From NCBI RefSeq assembly GCF_024763615.1, contig NC_077223.1, positions 108,066,627-108,130,626 of the forward strand: a stretch of 64,000 nt of DNA, in the 5' to 3' direction. This DNA is from Phlebotomus papatasi. Lineage: Eukaryota; Arthropoda; Insecta; Diptera; Psychodidae. A program made the translations under genes and the position numbers. Shown here one piece after another: positions 46,401-58,000 of this stretch (position 1 is the first letter of the stretch; the number at the start of each line of letters is the position of its first letter). The notes beneath the pieces are model-generated. The model made no database searches. It was not told the origin of the DNA and worked only from the letters and a program-made list of their open reading frames with translations.

Positions 46401-47557
46401 AAATTATTAAAATGAGTTCAAAAATGGGGCAAAGAACAGAATTTCCTCAAAGAACAATTCCCAAGTGGATATGGATATATGAAATTTTAAGGTCCTAGTA
46501 AAACGATTTTATTGGTTTTTCTGTAAGCACAAATTCATTAAAATCAGGTTAAAATCGGTTTTTACAAATTTTCAAGAAAATTCTTAGTTGATAATTTCAA
46601 ATTAGGCTTCCTTTCTAAGAAAAACTGCTTTTGACTTTGATAATTCTCAATAGCAAATGTTCAAAGGACTTGTAGCATTTCTCAAGACCTTTCATTTCCG
46701 GTTTTGATGACTGGTTGTGGTCCATTAGATAGGAAGTTTTGCTGATTTTGAGAGCAGAAATATAAATGGATTTTCGTTCTGGGAATCAAACCTGAATATA
46801 GCCCTTATCCAATGGGCAATTTTCTAAGTTGATTGGATGAGATTCTATCTGAAGGTTAAAATGTCTCAGGAAAATTTAGAAATAATTTCAATTTTCCCAG
46901 CTCGATCCTAAACTCAAGGAGTGCTTTGATCTGCAACAGCACAAGAAGATCGAGGATATTGGGAAGAATTTAAAGTTAGCACAGGTACAGTACAAGCATA
47001 TGCATAACAATACAGTGCTAAAGAGGATAGAGGAGAAGGTGAGGAAGATGAGGCAGTTGGATCAGAAACTGCAGGCCAAAAATGCTCAGATGAGAAAGTA
47101 TCTGAGTGAGTTGAAGAAGAAAAATCGAGAAATACCAAGAACTCCGGAAGGGGGTTTCATGTCCTCCCAGATGAGCGTGAGGAAGGAACCTTTGCTCACA
47201 GTTGCTTCCGGAAGTTCTTCCGGATCTTCATTCAAAGCTCCTTCTAGAGCTTTTTCCGGAACGTCTTCCGGAAGTGATTCTGGTCAGGCACGATCTCCGC
47301 TATTTCTACCAAGCTCAAATAGCCAGACATCCAATGAAAAATCATACCCAACTGGATTTGGGCTCAAGAAACATCCACAGATCACCAGGCTGTGAGTTTC
47401 TCTTTTGTCCGGAAGTGACCTTTTCTTACAAAATCTTTACTTTTCAGGTCCAAACTGTCAGCCAATAGCGCAGAATTCTATCGGTAAGTCATTTAATCTA
47501 CATTTTCATCTACTCTCCCCAAACAGCTTTAAGTTTACGATGAACTGCAACTTCTGA
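43401..47557 (+). CDS. Zip3/RNF212-type RING finger protein (Vilya/Narya/Nenya-like)
   Basis: Exons 43401-43512, 43606-43673, 46901-47391, 47448-47483 and 47527-47557; phases join to give 245 residues. The N-terminal RING reads CNTC, then NCSHILCASC, then CKFC across exons 1 and 2, the arrangement of Zip3/HEI10/RNF212 proteins. These are SUMO or ubiquitin ligase-like factors that act on chromosomes at meiotic recombination sites; fly members (Vilya, Narya, Nenya) promote double-strand breaks and crossovers. A Lys/Gln/Glu-rich coiled coil follows (about residues 62-125), then a Ser/Gly-rich tail containing SGSSSGSS, also typical. The last two exons are short and rest on splice consensus alone. 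Intron 2 (3.2 kb) contains a piggyBac-like element. A meiotic role is inferred. Confidence 0.8.
43753..44701. mobile_element. piggyBac-like element flanked by TTAA
   Basis: TTAA (43749-43752 and 44702-44705) flanks inverted ends CTCTTTCGCGTC. A subterminal palindrome GGGTCATATATGACCC recurs: at about 43880, 44330 and 44670. The minus-strand frame of 146 codons (43835-44275) has no recognised transposase residues. It lies in intron 2 of the RING gene. Confidence 0.75.
44702..44800. repeat. Second TTAA-flanked repeat terminus
   Basis: TTAACCCTTTTAAGACGATTGG... runs on through ATAAAGAAAATAAGTTTTCC and is matched by the reverse complement of about 59890-59985. It shares its TTAA with the element at 43753-44701. 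Confidence 0.5.
44833..45060 (+). repeat. Dispersed repeat (GCTTAAACGGTAAAAGATAT family)
   Basis: A block starting AAACGGTAAAAGATATGGAC and including CCCCTTCAAAACTATAG. Similar blocks are at about 24585-24700, 60130-60350, 61110-61160 and, inverted, 63790-63900. It encodes nothing recognisable. Confidence 0.5.
46740..46835 (-). repeat. tRNA-like SINE fragment in the RING gene intron
   Basis: The minus strand has CCCATTGGATAAGGGC followed by GGTTTGATTCCCAGAAC, a plausible box A and box B. It is just upstream of exon 3. Confidence 0.35.
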
Positions 47558-48585
47558 ATCCGTCAGAGATTGAATTATTGATGACTCTGAACTGAGAAAG
47601 GTATTCAGAGAAGTAGAGCAAGAGAGAATTGCTTTATTAGTTGCAATAATAATTTCCATAATTTTTCCTACTTTACCCATCTAATCACACAATGTTTTTT
47701 TTTCTCTCAATTCTTCCATCATTTTATTCTGAAGAAAAGCTGAATTTTCACACAATGTTCAAGTGAATTGTGTAAAGATATTAAAAGAAAGAAAGAAAAA
47801 CGAAGTAACGATTATAAAATATTGTAAGATGTTGTTGAAATCAGATTTAAAAGAAGAAATATAATACATTGAAGTTGACTAAAGGTTTCTCATAATGTTG
47901 AGAGTTCTTTCAATGATGTTTGCATAAAGATTGAATTGGTGGCCTTTTGGGTAATCACTTTTTTTTTCACAACATAATCAAGTCAGTTTTGGTCGTTTTG
48001 CAGCCAAAGTCACGAAGAAAGTGCTAATTTTTTGAAAAACAGTTTATCTCCAACTCGTTAAAAATTGCTCAATAAATTGCAGAAGAAATTACTCGATCGC
48101 GTAACTGAATCATCGAAAGCATTTTTGGTAATTTGACTCTTTTTTAAATGCCAAAAACTGGAAGAGGTTTTCAGGTGTCTTCAAGGGGGAAGTATCTGAC
48201 ATTAGCCTAAAACTTGTAAATGCAAAATGTTCAAAAGTTTCATTAATTGAAAAGTTATTTTCAGGGGCTGCATAAATACTCTTCGTCATCGTGAGCAGCA
48301 AATAAATCAATAATATATTGACACTTATTTCCTCTCAAAAATCTTTCAAAAATGTCCGTCAAAAGTCAGCTGATCGACACGATCGTTGCATAAAAATCGA
48401 TAAATTGGCGCATTTTTTTTTACAGACATTGACAGATCGTCATCATTTTGTTCGACATATCGAAAAGATCATTGGAAATAGATACAGATAAGTTTTTCAG
48501 AGCTCCAGAAAACATCACGACTTGTATAGTAGATTTAGAATAGAAACCGCTTCATTTAGATTTACACTCCATTAAACATGGCGGC
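47558..48585. other. Region 3' of the RING gene
   Basis: About 1 kb of AT-rich sequence. It presumably includes the RING gene's 3' untranslated region, but no canonical AATAAA stands out. No other gene or repeat was recognised. Confidence 0.4.
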
Positions 48586-48589
48586 TTTA

Positions 48590-49020
48590 ATCTTGATAGC
48601 TCTTCATCAGACAGCACCGTTTTAGCAGTATCCATTTTATGTTACATGCTCGGGCAGTCGCATACATAGTGAATAACCGTTTCCTAAATTTGATTGCATC
48701 CTCTGCACATTATGTTTCATTGGAAACTCATCCTATTCAGATGTTTGTTTAGACAGTGGACTGATTAGAAGATTAATAAACTGCCGATCTCTCCAGCAAC
48801 TGCCTCCCATTAGGTACGCTGTCCTTTTCTTAACCTAGATGGTCATAAACAGTTTGGACACACGACCAATGAAAGCAGTCCTTGTCCCCACTGCCGCGAA
48901 GCAGTCCGCTTCTTCATTTCCTGCTAGATCCCTTTGTCACGAGAGCAAAACTTTACTCATATCCTGTTGTAGACAAAATCACAGCCCTGCTATCTGAGAA
49001 GATTTAAACTTTTTTATACT
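48590..49020 (-). pseudogene. Decayed non-LTR retrotransposon, RNase H region
   Basis: Broken minus-strand frames read SDSRAV (about 48980-49000), GNEEADCFAAVGTRT (about 48880-48925) and ETVIHYVCDCPS (about 48645-48685). In that order these match the RNase H active-site region (SDS..A, GNE.AD) and the trailing E..H..C.CP motif of I/R1-type insect non-LTR elements. Several stops and frameshifts interrupt it; it is a fragment only. Confidence 0.6.
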
Positions 49021-49504
49021 CGATTTCAAGTTTAAGACCTCAGAATGGAACACAGTCGTGTACTGGCCGTAAAGTCCTGATCCGATAATTTGAGGATCCT
49101 TCAGTCCGAGAATCGTCATCAACTTTAGATCGTCAGATCTACGCGATCTTCTGCAAAGATCATTACAAGCTTTGCACATGTCGATAGATCATTACGATTT
49201 CTGTAGGACTCGTCACGAACTCGTATAGTTTGTTAGACGTCTTGTAAATATCGATAAATCGTTAAGATCGTTGCGAAATCGTTGCAAGTTCAGTAGTGTT
49301 CGTCAGATCGTCTGGATCTTTGTAAAGATCATCTCGGTCTTTGCAGAGATCATCACGAACTCGTTGAATTCGTTACAGGGCATTGGTAACCTCGATAAAT
49401 TTCTAAGATTTTTACAAAGATCCACAGAAAATTGATCATGATCACAAATCCTTGCAAATATCAATAAATTGCCGAAATCTTTACAAAGATCGTTGCGACT
49501 TTAA

Positions 49505-50039
49505 CCCATTCAGTCAATGTACCAGAAATACTTGAGATAGAATGTTCATATTTTGGCATTAGTTTCTTACAGATTGATAGATGAATTTTTTGGAAAGAAA
49601 TTTTTTTTATCTAATACGGGGGGGGGGGCGCGAGGAGCCCCTGTCAAACACACGTCTTAATGGTCGCTGAATTTAAATTCTGTGCATTAATTCATTACAA
49701 ACTTTATTGCTTTAGATAGAGTAACTATCCAAGAAAACAAATTGGTCACTAGAATTCAAATCAGGAAAGAGGAAAGAGGCCAATTCTAACAAATTCGACG
49801 GGATGTCGGATTTTCCGTCCGCCATTTTGAGCAAAAATTTTGCATGACCTTCCACGAAGCAAGAAAACAATAACAAAATGTATTTTCATCTCTGTCGGAC
49901 TATTTTTCCCAAGTAATTGAAGAATTAAAGTTACTAAAAATCCATTCCCGACAGCAATTCGAATAAAAATTGCCCAGGAATAAATAATCTAAAATCACTC
50001 AATTTGCGTATAATGTATAATACCATGGTAAGGAATGGG
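49505..50039. mobile_element. TTAA-flanked TIR element (CCCATTC ends)
   Basis: TTAA at 49501-49504 and 50040-50043 flanks CCCATTC...GAATGGG. The right half (about 49860-50039) is also present at about 24000-24196 in GH1 copy 2 intron 5, ending at the same GGTAAGGAATGGG. An 11-base run of G occurs at 49618-49628. TTAA duplication points to the piggyBac superfamily. Confidence 0.65.
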
Positions 50040-50981
50040 TTAATAGAGTTCGTTAGATCGTGTCGATCATTGCAGAGATCGTCACGAACCCGTAAAATTC
50101 TTAACAATCTTTGTAAGTGTCGATAGATAATTGCGATATTTTCAAAGATCGTTAGAAGTTTTATAGAGAGTTCGCTAGATCATTTCGATTTTTGCAGAAA
50201 CCGCCGCGAACTCGTATAATTCGTTACAAGGCCTTGTAAACCTTGTTGCCTTGATCATCCCGATCTTCCCTGACATCGTCACAAAATCATATAATTTATT
50301 TACTCGTATAGGTCGATAAAAAAGCCCTTTAGATAGCAATAAATCTGGTGACGAACATCATACGCATCTGGTGGAATTTGGTAGTACTAAATTTTAGTAC
50401 TGTCGCTGTCAGTCGAGTTAAAAAGTCTGTCATCAAGAGTCGCCATATTCATTCTTTGTCAAGACCTCGTGAAAGCATCAATTGAAGTGAAAGTTAAGAA
50501 ATCTACGATTATCTTTTGAATTTAATTATCATTTATTTAAAAAAAAAATGTGTAAAGGAAAGCTAAATAAATTATCTCGTAAATAATTTATATCAAGAAA
50601 ACGGATCCTTTTTACCGGATAAAGATTAATTCTCAGTCTTTACATTCAGGTATCTCGATTGGTTATTCTCTGGGATGCATCAGAGGACTCTCTACTTAAC
50701 ACAAATTAATTCTATACAGGTAACTTAATCAAAGTCGTTAAGGTCTTTGTAAAGATTGTTATAAGCTTTGTATAGATTTCTTCGGATCCTCTCGATCTTT
50801 GCAGAGGTCTTCACGAACTTGTATAGTCTGTTGCAAGGCTTGTAAATATGGATAGATCGCTATTATCTTTGCAAGCTTTTGCAGGCTTCGTCCGAACGGC
50901 ACAATTTTTGAAGAGGATCGTCACGAACTCGTAGATTTCGTTACTGAACTTGTAAATAGCGATTGAAGATTAGAAGCTATG

Positions 50982-51404
50982 TAGGGTAAGTGTGCCAAAT
51001 TCCGACCAGCTTGCAATTTCGGCCACCTTTTTTGTTCCTCGAATTTCCATGAACCTTGAGATTTTACGTACTCTAGAGATTATACAATGCAAAAGAATAA
51101 CAAAAAATGTAGCTTCGACAAAAGAGATGACGTGAAAAAGATATTGGAAGAATTGCCGAAGGGCAAGGAACTATAAGAATGAAGGTGGCCGAAATAGGGC
51201 ACCAAAGCTATGTCTATATTTTTATTCATTTTAAAATATATTCAGAATGATTTTAGAGTAAATAAAGACGCTAAACTCTTTACAAGGTTCCAAGCAACAG
51301 TCTTACAAAAGAAAAAAATCAATTTGTATTTAAAATATTACATTTCAAACTTAAGACATTGACGCTTGCATGCAACTATGCCGAAATTTGGCACACTTAC
51401 CCTA
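50982..51404. mobile_element. MITE with TAGGGTAAGTGTGCCAAATT ends
   Basis: TAGGGTAAGTGTGCCAAATT at the left faces AAATTTGGCACACTTACCCT at the right, 423 bp apart, with internal GGCCGAAAT/ATTTCGGCC. It is inserted in the GATC-rich array. Confidence 0.8.
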
Positions 51405-51736
51405 GATGTGGACAGATCATTACGATCAGCAAAAATGGTTATAAACTTCATAGTGATCGATACGGTCTTTATTCTTTATACAGATTGACAGATCATCATG
51501 ATCATTGCTAACAGTGCTAACATGACAGATTGGAACGATTTTTACAAAAAAAAAAAACAGTACTCGACTCTAATAAAGCATAAGCAAGCATCTTAATTAA
51601 CTACCCCTCAATATTACATTTTATTACAGATCCACAAGAAAACTGTATATCTTCACAATTTTTCTTATTTCCTCCTTTAAATTAAAGTGAATTAAAAGAG
51701 GAATTGGGAATAAAAATAAACCTTCCGATTCAATTA

Positions 51737-54466
51737 CACTGTGCAACGATGATTTTGTCGCCGGGTTCTCATGCTACTTTTTCTATTGCTAGGGTCAAAT
51801 GATTTACGAAAATACTTATCATTTTGATTTCATTTGGATTTTGCGACTGGTATTTACGAAAAACGGTTTTTTCCGTTTTTTGATACTTGGGTGCCTATAT
51901 CTCCGAATCTACTGAACCGATTTATTTCTCACTAAGGAATAATTTGTTCTCCTTTAGATGCCCGATAAATCCTCTGAACAGATGAAGTTCGTACAACCGA
52001 CACCAGGGGCGCTGTAGTCCCATAAATGTCAGAAAACATGTAAAAATCGAAATTTGTAGCAACTTTGATCAAGAATATCTCGAAAACTAAAACTGTTCTT
52101 AACAATCTTATTTATGGGTTTGATAGAGAATTTTATTAGCTACATTTTTGTTCATATACAACTTTTTGCTCAGATTATTTTTTAGCCTCGAAATAGAGGT
52201 TCAAACGATAAATGAGCACCCAGCCAACTAGAGAAAACCCTCATTATTTCACACATTTTGACTTTTTCTTTTCAAGTTGAGGTAAATCCAGGATATTTTC
52301 ATACTTTTTCTAAATTGCATAAGTTTAATAAATATATACATATTTTTTCTTTTACATCGGAAAATTTCTTAGCCCAAGATACACAGTCTCAAAGATGGCG
52401 TGACGCGCTTCATATTTCACTTGTGATTTTTGACAAAAATTTTAAAGTGCTCTATTTCGGGAAGAGGCCAAGATATTTTTTGCTATTTTTTTTTTTAAAT
52501 CTGACATGTAATTTTATTCTCTTTAAAGGCGTTTCCAAACTTTCCCCTATCATTGTAGGAAGCAACGTCAAAATAAAAAAAAGGCAATTTGTTTATGAAA
52601 ATTGATTCTAGTGTATAGACACCATAAATCGACATACTTTTGATTTTTTTTAAATTAAAAAGTATATTATTAACATAAAAAACTACATTCCCTCAAAGAA
52701 AGAGGGTCCACTTTTTTGTTGAACTACTTAATTTTTTTTTTGGAAATTCCCCAAAACAATTGAGTAGTTAAACTCAAAAATGGATAGACTTCTTTTCAGG
52801 GAGTATAGCACCACAATAGTATTTACCAAAAGGAAAAATATTGAAACTTTTGGATTTGGTATTTAAAAGAAAAAAAAGTTCAAATTTTTTTTTTGGTAAA
52901 AACAAAAGTTTTTCACATTTTTAGTACATATACGCTATTTTTTTTTTAAATATTTTAGACTTTGATCACTTTACTTTTCGAAAAAAATACAGTACGACTC
53001 CAATAGAGTCAACACATGTCATGTCTGCAATATTCTAAGTTATTTTTCTTGTTGAAGTTACTATTTCACTCATTCAAAATTGACTCAGATTGTTACTCGA
53101 CAAAAGTAGTTTAAAAGTTTGACATTAAATTTGAAATTTTACATATTTTTACATATTTTTCACTGTGTTTGAAATTTTTAGGAATTAATACTATCAGAGT
53201 CGTACTGGACTTTTTATTTATATATTTCGCAATAAAAGTCTAAAACATTTTCAAAATAGAGTATATGTGCCAAATATATGTTAAAGTTTTGTTTTTGACA
53301 AAAAAAAATTTTTTGGACTCTTTTTTTTAAATACCAAATCCAAAAGTTTCAATATTTTTCCTTTTGGTAAATACTATTGTGGTGCTATACTCCCTGAAAA
53401 GAAGTCTATCCATTTTTGAGTTTAACTACTCAATTGTTTTGGGGAATTTCCAAAAAAAAAAAATTAAGTAGTTCAACAAAAAAGTGAACCCTCTTTCTTT
53501 GAGGGAATGTAGTTTTTTATGTTAATAATATACTTTTTAATTTAAAAAAAATCAAAAGTATGTCGATTTATGGTGTCTATACACTAGAATCAATTTTCAT
53601 AAACAAATTGCCTTTTTTTATTTTGACGTTGCTTCCTACAATGATAGGGGAAAGTTTGGAAACGCCTTTAAAGAGAATAAAATTACATGTCAGATTTAAA
53701 AAAAAAATAGCAAAAAATATCTTGGCCTCTTCCCGAAATAGAGCACTTTAAAATTTTTGTCAAAAATCACAAGTGAAATATGAAGCGCGTCACGCCATCT
53801 TTGAGACTGTGTATCTTGGGCTAAGAAATTTTCCGATGTAAAAGAAAAAATATGTATATATTTATTAAACTTATGCAATTTAGAAAAAGTATGAAAATAT
53901 CCTGGATTTACCTCAACTTGAAAAGAAAAAGTCAAAATGTGTGAAATAATGAGGGTTTTCTCTAGTTGGCTGGGTGCTCATTTTTCGTTTGAACCTCTAT
54001 TTCGAGGCTAAAAAATAATCTGAGCAAAAAGTTGTATATGAACAAAAATGTAGCTAATAAAATTCTCTATCAAACCCATAAATAAGATTGTTAAGAACAG
54101 TTTTAGTTTTCGAGATATTCTTGATCAAAGTTGCTACAAATTTCGATTTTTACATGTTTTCTGACATTTATGGGACTACAGCGCCCCTGGTGTCGGTTGT
54201 ACGAACTTCATCTGTTCAGAGGATTTATCGGGCATCTAAAGGAGAACAAATTATTCCTTAGTGAGAAATAAATCGGTTCAGTAGATTCGGAGATATAGGC
54301 ACCCAAGTATCAAAAAACGGAAAAAACCGTTTTTCGTAAATACCAGTCGCAAAATCCAAATGAAATCAAAATGATAAGTATTTTCGTAAATCATTTGACC
54401 CTAGCAATAGAAAAAGTAGCATGAGAACCCGGCGACAAAAAAAAAGTTTGAAATTGTTGCACAGTG
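51737..54466. mobile_element. Giant palindrome 1, 2.73 kb, CACTGTGCAAC ends
   Basis: Two near-identical inverted arms of about 1.25 kb surround a centre near 53100. The ends are CACTGTGCAAC on both sides, flanked by TTA (51734-51736 and 54467-54469). A frame beginning at FSFQVEVNPGYFHTF occurs as a mirror pair on the plus (from 52258) and minus (to 53935) strands, identical over 79 codons, which shows how little the arms have diverged. No protein family is recognised in it. A transcript would fold into a perfect-looking hairpin. Confidence 0.88.
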
Positions 54467-54469
54467 TTA

Positions 54470-56169
54470 TTATATAAGATGAAAAACATCAACGAGATGG
54501 TAACATCTGTGGGGAATTGTATTATTTTTTTCCTCTTGCACACTCCAATCCAAAAAGGTAATTAAATCATGAATTATTCCGCGTGCATTTATATAAAAAT
54601 TAAGAAAGAAATGGCAAAGAAATTGATGGTGTTTTTATATGTATTTTATTAAAATAATTAAGAGATATATACATCACCCTGCATCTTAGTCGTTTCTTTG
54701 TGCTTTTTTCTCTACTTTCCAACCCATTAACACTGCAAAATGATCAAAATGAATGTCAAAATGTGAACAAAATAAAACAACATAAATGACCCTTTTTTGG
54801 AAGTGAAATTGAGAGTGAAAAAGGTCTTTAAACGTGCGCCAAAAAACATGCGTTAAAAACATTTTCTCACATTTATTAAAGGTTTTAAACATAAAAATTG
54901 ATTAATAAATAAATGCAGGGAAGTGGAAAAAATGCGTTCATTTGTCATATGCACTAGGCATGAATTGAATCATTAATTAGGTAAATTTATGATGATAATT
55001 TTATGTCCAAAAAGTTACAACAGAAAATAAAATCAGGGAAAAGAAAATTTTAGGAAGTTATTTTAATTCCTTGTTTTGAAAAGAAAAAGAACTACTTAAA
55101 AATCATAGACTGTAACTTTTAATGTTTCTAGAGTCTTTTATTTTGATTTATCTAGCGCACTATCTACAAATAAAAAGTAACTTTTCAATAATTTTTACGC
55201 AAATAAAACATTGCGAGGAAGCTTGTGATAAAATCAATTTATTAAGTACGTGGGCAACCATAAATTTTTCGATGATTTCTCTTTTTTTTTTGGACTACAC
55301 AATTCATTTATCTGTTTAAATACAGTTTATTAAAATATAATGAGAAATTGGGATTTTATAAAGAAATCAGTCTTGTGCGATTTTAGTTTGTAGAGCGCGG
55401 AATATCACAAAGAGAAGTAACTTTTGTATCATTTGGAGTGAAATTTTGTGTATGAGAAAAATATATTATTAAATTTTTTGATGAGTATAATTTCAAAAAG
55501 AAAGATGCGCAAAAGTGTTTGAATAGAGTCAAATTTAATTGTGTTTAATTTTATGAGTTTCACGCGACACGTTTAATCAGAGAGTTTTGTATTAAATGAT
55601 CTTGTTTGAATTTTAGATTTTTCTCTAAAATTTTCAAGTGCAAAAATGAGAAAAATCTCTTAAAAAATTAAATGCAATTATATACGCTTTTTTTAATTTA
55701 AAAAACAACTCAAATGATTTCCTTTATTTTTAAATATGATTAAAAGATTGACATGTGAATATTTTGTTTATTATATGCCAATGACCTTCAAACATTTCAT
55801 ATAACGATTTTCCAATGTTAAATGTACAGCAGGGCACTGAAGTCGATTATAAATAACAATAGCCTGCGACTTTTTAGGGTTTGAGTCCCCATGGAAAAAA
55901 AGATTATTTTTATACTACTTAGAATCGATAAAAATCCGATTCTTAAGGAAAAATCTTAAAAATCACGAATTTTCGAATTTTTGCTTCCTTGCAAATATTG
56001 CGACTTTCTTTCACATTTCCAGACAAGAATAAGGGAAAACCTCTCGGGGCCCATAATGATAACTAACAATTACGAATAAATAAATAAATTTGAAAAATAA
56101 ATTCCTTAAATTTTCAAAAAATTTGTTCAAACTTTTTGGGTACGCCCCGTCCTCAAAAGACGTAAAATG
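54470..56169. other. AT-rich spacer between palindromes 1 and 2
   Basis: No gene found. A possible tRNA-like box B (AGGGTTTGAGTCCCC) is at about 55876-55890. The small frames present have no conserved features. Confidence 0.4.
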
Positions 56170-56171
56170 TA

Positions 56172-57823
56172 CAGTAGAGTCTCGCTATAGGCCATCGCTC
56201 TATAGTCCACAATTTATCGACCGTTGATTTCAAAACACTGATTTTAAGTTAGGTTATGTTTTTTAGTATGCGACATACATAATTATTTTAATATTTTTGG
56301 CAAACTTTATTAAGTAGTTGTGATAATTGTGATCCACAATGAAGAGAGCAAGGACAAGTACCACAATCGCAAAGAAAGTGGAAGCCGTCGAGCAATTTCA
56401 ATACTAAAAACACTGTGCGACACGTTGTGGGTGTCTTTGACGAGAGTGCCAAAACTTGTTAGAGGGTCATTTAAGGACCTCATATCTGCAATCTGTTTGT
56501 CCGGGTCACCTCTAGATTTTTTTGGAAAAGAATTTTTTGTTTTTTGCTGTTTTATAAAATTCAAAAATTCATATCTCCGGTTCTAATTATCCGGTGGTAG
56601 TCAACATAAAGCTAAACTGACGCGTAATTTCATCCTCTATAACTCTTGTGAACATATCAAGTATCTACGATGAAAATGAAGTATATTTTTTAAAGATTTT
56701 TTGAAAAAGGGCACCTAAAATGGTGCATTTTTCTGTGTTTTTTCCATCTTCTAGTAATTTTCCCACTTTAATAGAGCATTTTATATGTCAAATAACTATG
56801 CCTAAAAGTTAGAGAATTTAATATTCTTTAATTTTCTTTTGGTTTGAATTTTCTATCCTAATTCGTTTATTCACAATAATTTTTTGAAAATAAAATGCAT
56901 TATTATAAAAATAAAATCTCTTATTATATATAATTATTTGGTATCTTTATCTAACCTACTGAAGAGCATTCTCTTTTGCACTCTCACTTACACATTTCAT
57001 ATAAAAAGAGGCGAAATGAAAAAAAGAGACGTATATAGAAATAAAGAGAGAAGAATAGTTTTTTGGCACTCATAACAGCTATTCTTCTCTCTCTATTTCT
57101 AAATACGTCTCTTTTCTTTCATTTCACCTCTTTTTATATGAAATGTGTAAGTGAGAGTGCAAAAGAGAATGCTCTTCAGTAGGTTAGACAAAGATACTAA
57201 TATAATTATATATAACAAGAGATTTTAATGCACTTTATTTTCAAGAAATTATTGTGAGTAACCAAATTAAGATAGAAAATTTAAACCAAAAGAAAATTAA
57301 AGAATATTAAATTCTCTAACTTTTAGGCATAGTTATTTGACATATAAAATGCTCTATTAAAGTGGGAAAATTACTAGAAGATGGAAAAAACACAGAAAAA
57401 TGCACCATTTTAGGTGCCCTTTTTCAAAAAATTTTTAAAAAATATACTTTAATTTCATCGTAGGTGCTTGATATGTTTACAAGAGTTATAGAGGATGAAA
57501 TTACGCGTCAGTTTAGCTTTATGTGACTACCACCGGATAATTAGAACCGGAGATATGAATTTTTGAATTTTATAAAACAGCAAAAAACAAAAAATGCTTT
57601 TCCAAAAAAATCTAGAGGTGACCCGGACAAACGGATTGCAGATTTGAGGTCCTTAAATGACCCTCTAACAAGTTTTGGCACTCTCGTCAAAGACACCCAC
57701 AAAAAGGTAAATTTTGTCGCACCGTGAAATCATTGATAATTTTAAAAAATTACATGGACTATAGTGCGACCCAAGTGTCAAATTTGAAACCAAATATGGA
57801 CTGTAGCGAGACTCTACTTACTG
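56172..57823. mobile_element. Giant palindrome 2, pogo-type ends, TA-flanked
   Basis: Termini CAGTAGAGTCTCGCTATAG (left) and CAGTAAGTAGAGTCTCGCTA (right, inverted), each flanked by TA. Arms of about 630 bp (about 56428-57062 and 57080-57704) pair around a loop of roughly 20 nt. The left outer part keeps a transposase remnant (56339-56407) that the right arm lacks. Inner-arm sequence such as AGAGAAGAATAG faces CTATTCTTCTCT. Confidence 0.88.
56339..56407 (+). pseudogene. Pogo/Tigger transposase N-terminal remnant
   Basis: A 22-codon frame MKRARTSTTIAKKVEAVEQF-like, ending in a stop. It resembles the first helix of the CENP-B/Psq-type helix-turn-helix at the start of pogo-family transposases (K/R-R-x-x-L/T-T-I-x-x-K-v-E-v-I-e). 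The rest of the transposase is missing. Confidence 0.5.
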
Positions 57824-58000
57824 TAACAGTTCCCGCCATTTGCTTTTTGACGCAACCTTGTAACAGCAAAAGAAGAATTCAATCAAAAATCGTTGCAAAA
57901 AGAACTTTGTGCTACGATAATCGTTAGAAATATTACTACGAATGATGATATCTGATTGATTTTATTAGACAAGATCATAAAAATTTTTATCGTAGAAGAA

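Larger units (their letters stand above)
49020..51540. repeat. Degenerate tandem array rich in GATCGT/CACGAACTCGT motifs
   Basis: Many diverged copies of a unit built from TTTGCAGAGATCGTCACGAA, CTCGTATAGTTCGTTAC, CTTGTAAATATCGATAGATC and GTTACGATCTTTGCAAAG. The unit is roughly 100-150 bp and no two copies are alike. Two TIR elements (49505-50039 and 50982-51404) are inserted in it. Confidence 0.7.

Noticed and set aside
49618..49628. Run of 11 G followed by GCGCGAGG
   Set aside because: A simple homopolymer; possibly a sequencing or assembly weak point. No G-quadruplex repeat pattern.
51737..51743. CACTGTG/CACAGTG ends resembling a recombination-signal heptamer (Transib/RAG)
   Set aside because: The orientation is the reverse of a Transib end, there is no nonamer, and the duplication is 3 bp rather than 5 bp. 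Coincidence is more likely.
52258..53935. Two mirror-image frames of identical protein on opposite strands
   Set aside because: They are the same sequence in the two arms of palindrome 1. There is no domain, the composition follows AT-rich DNA, and no codon-level constraint can be shown; treated as part of the palindrome.
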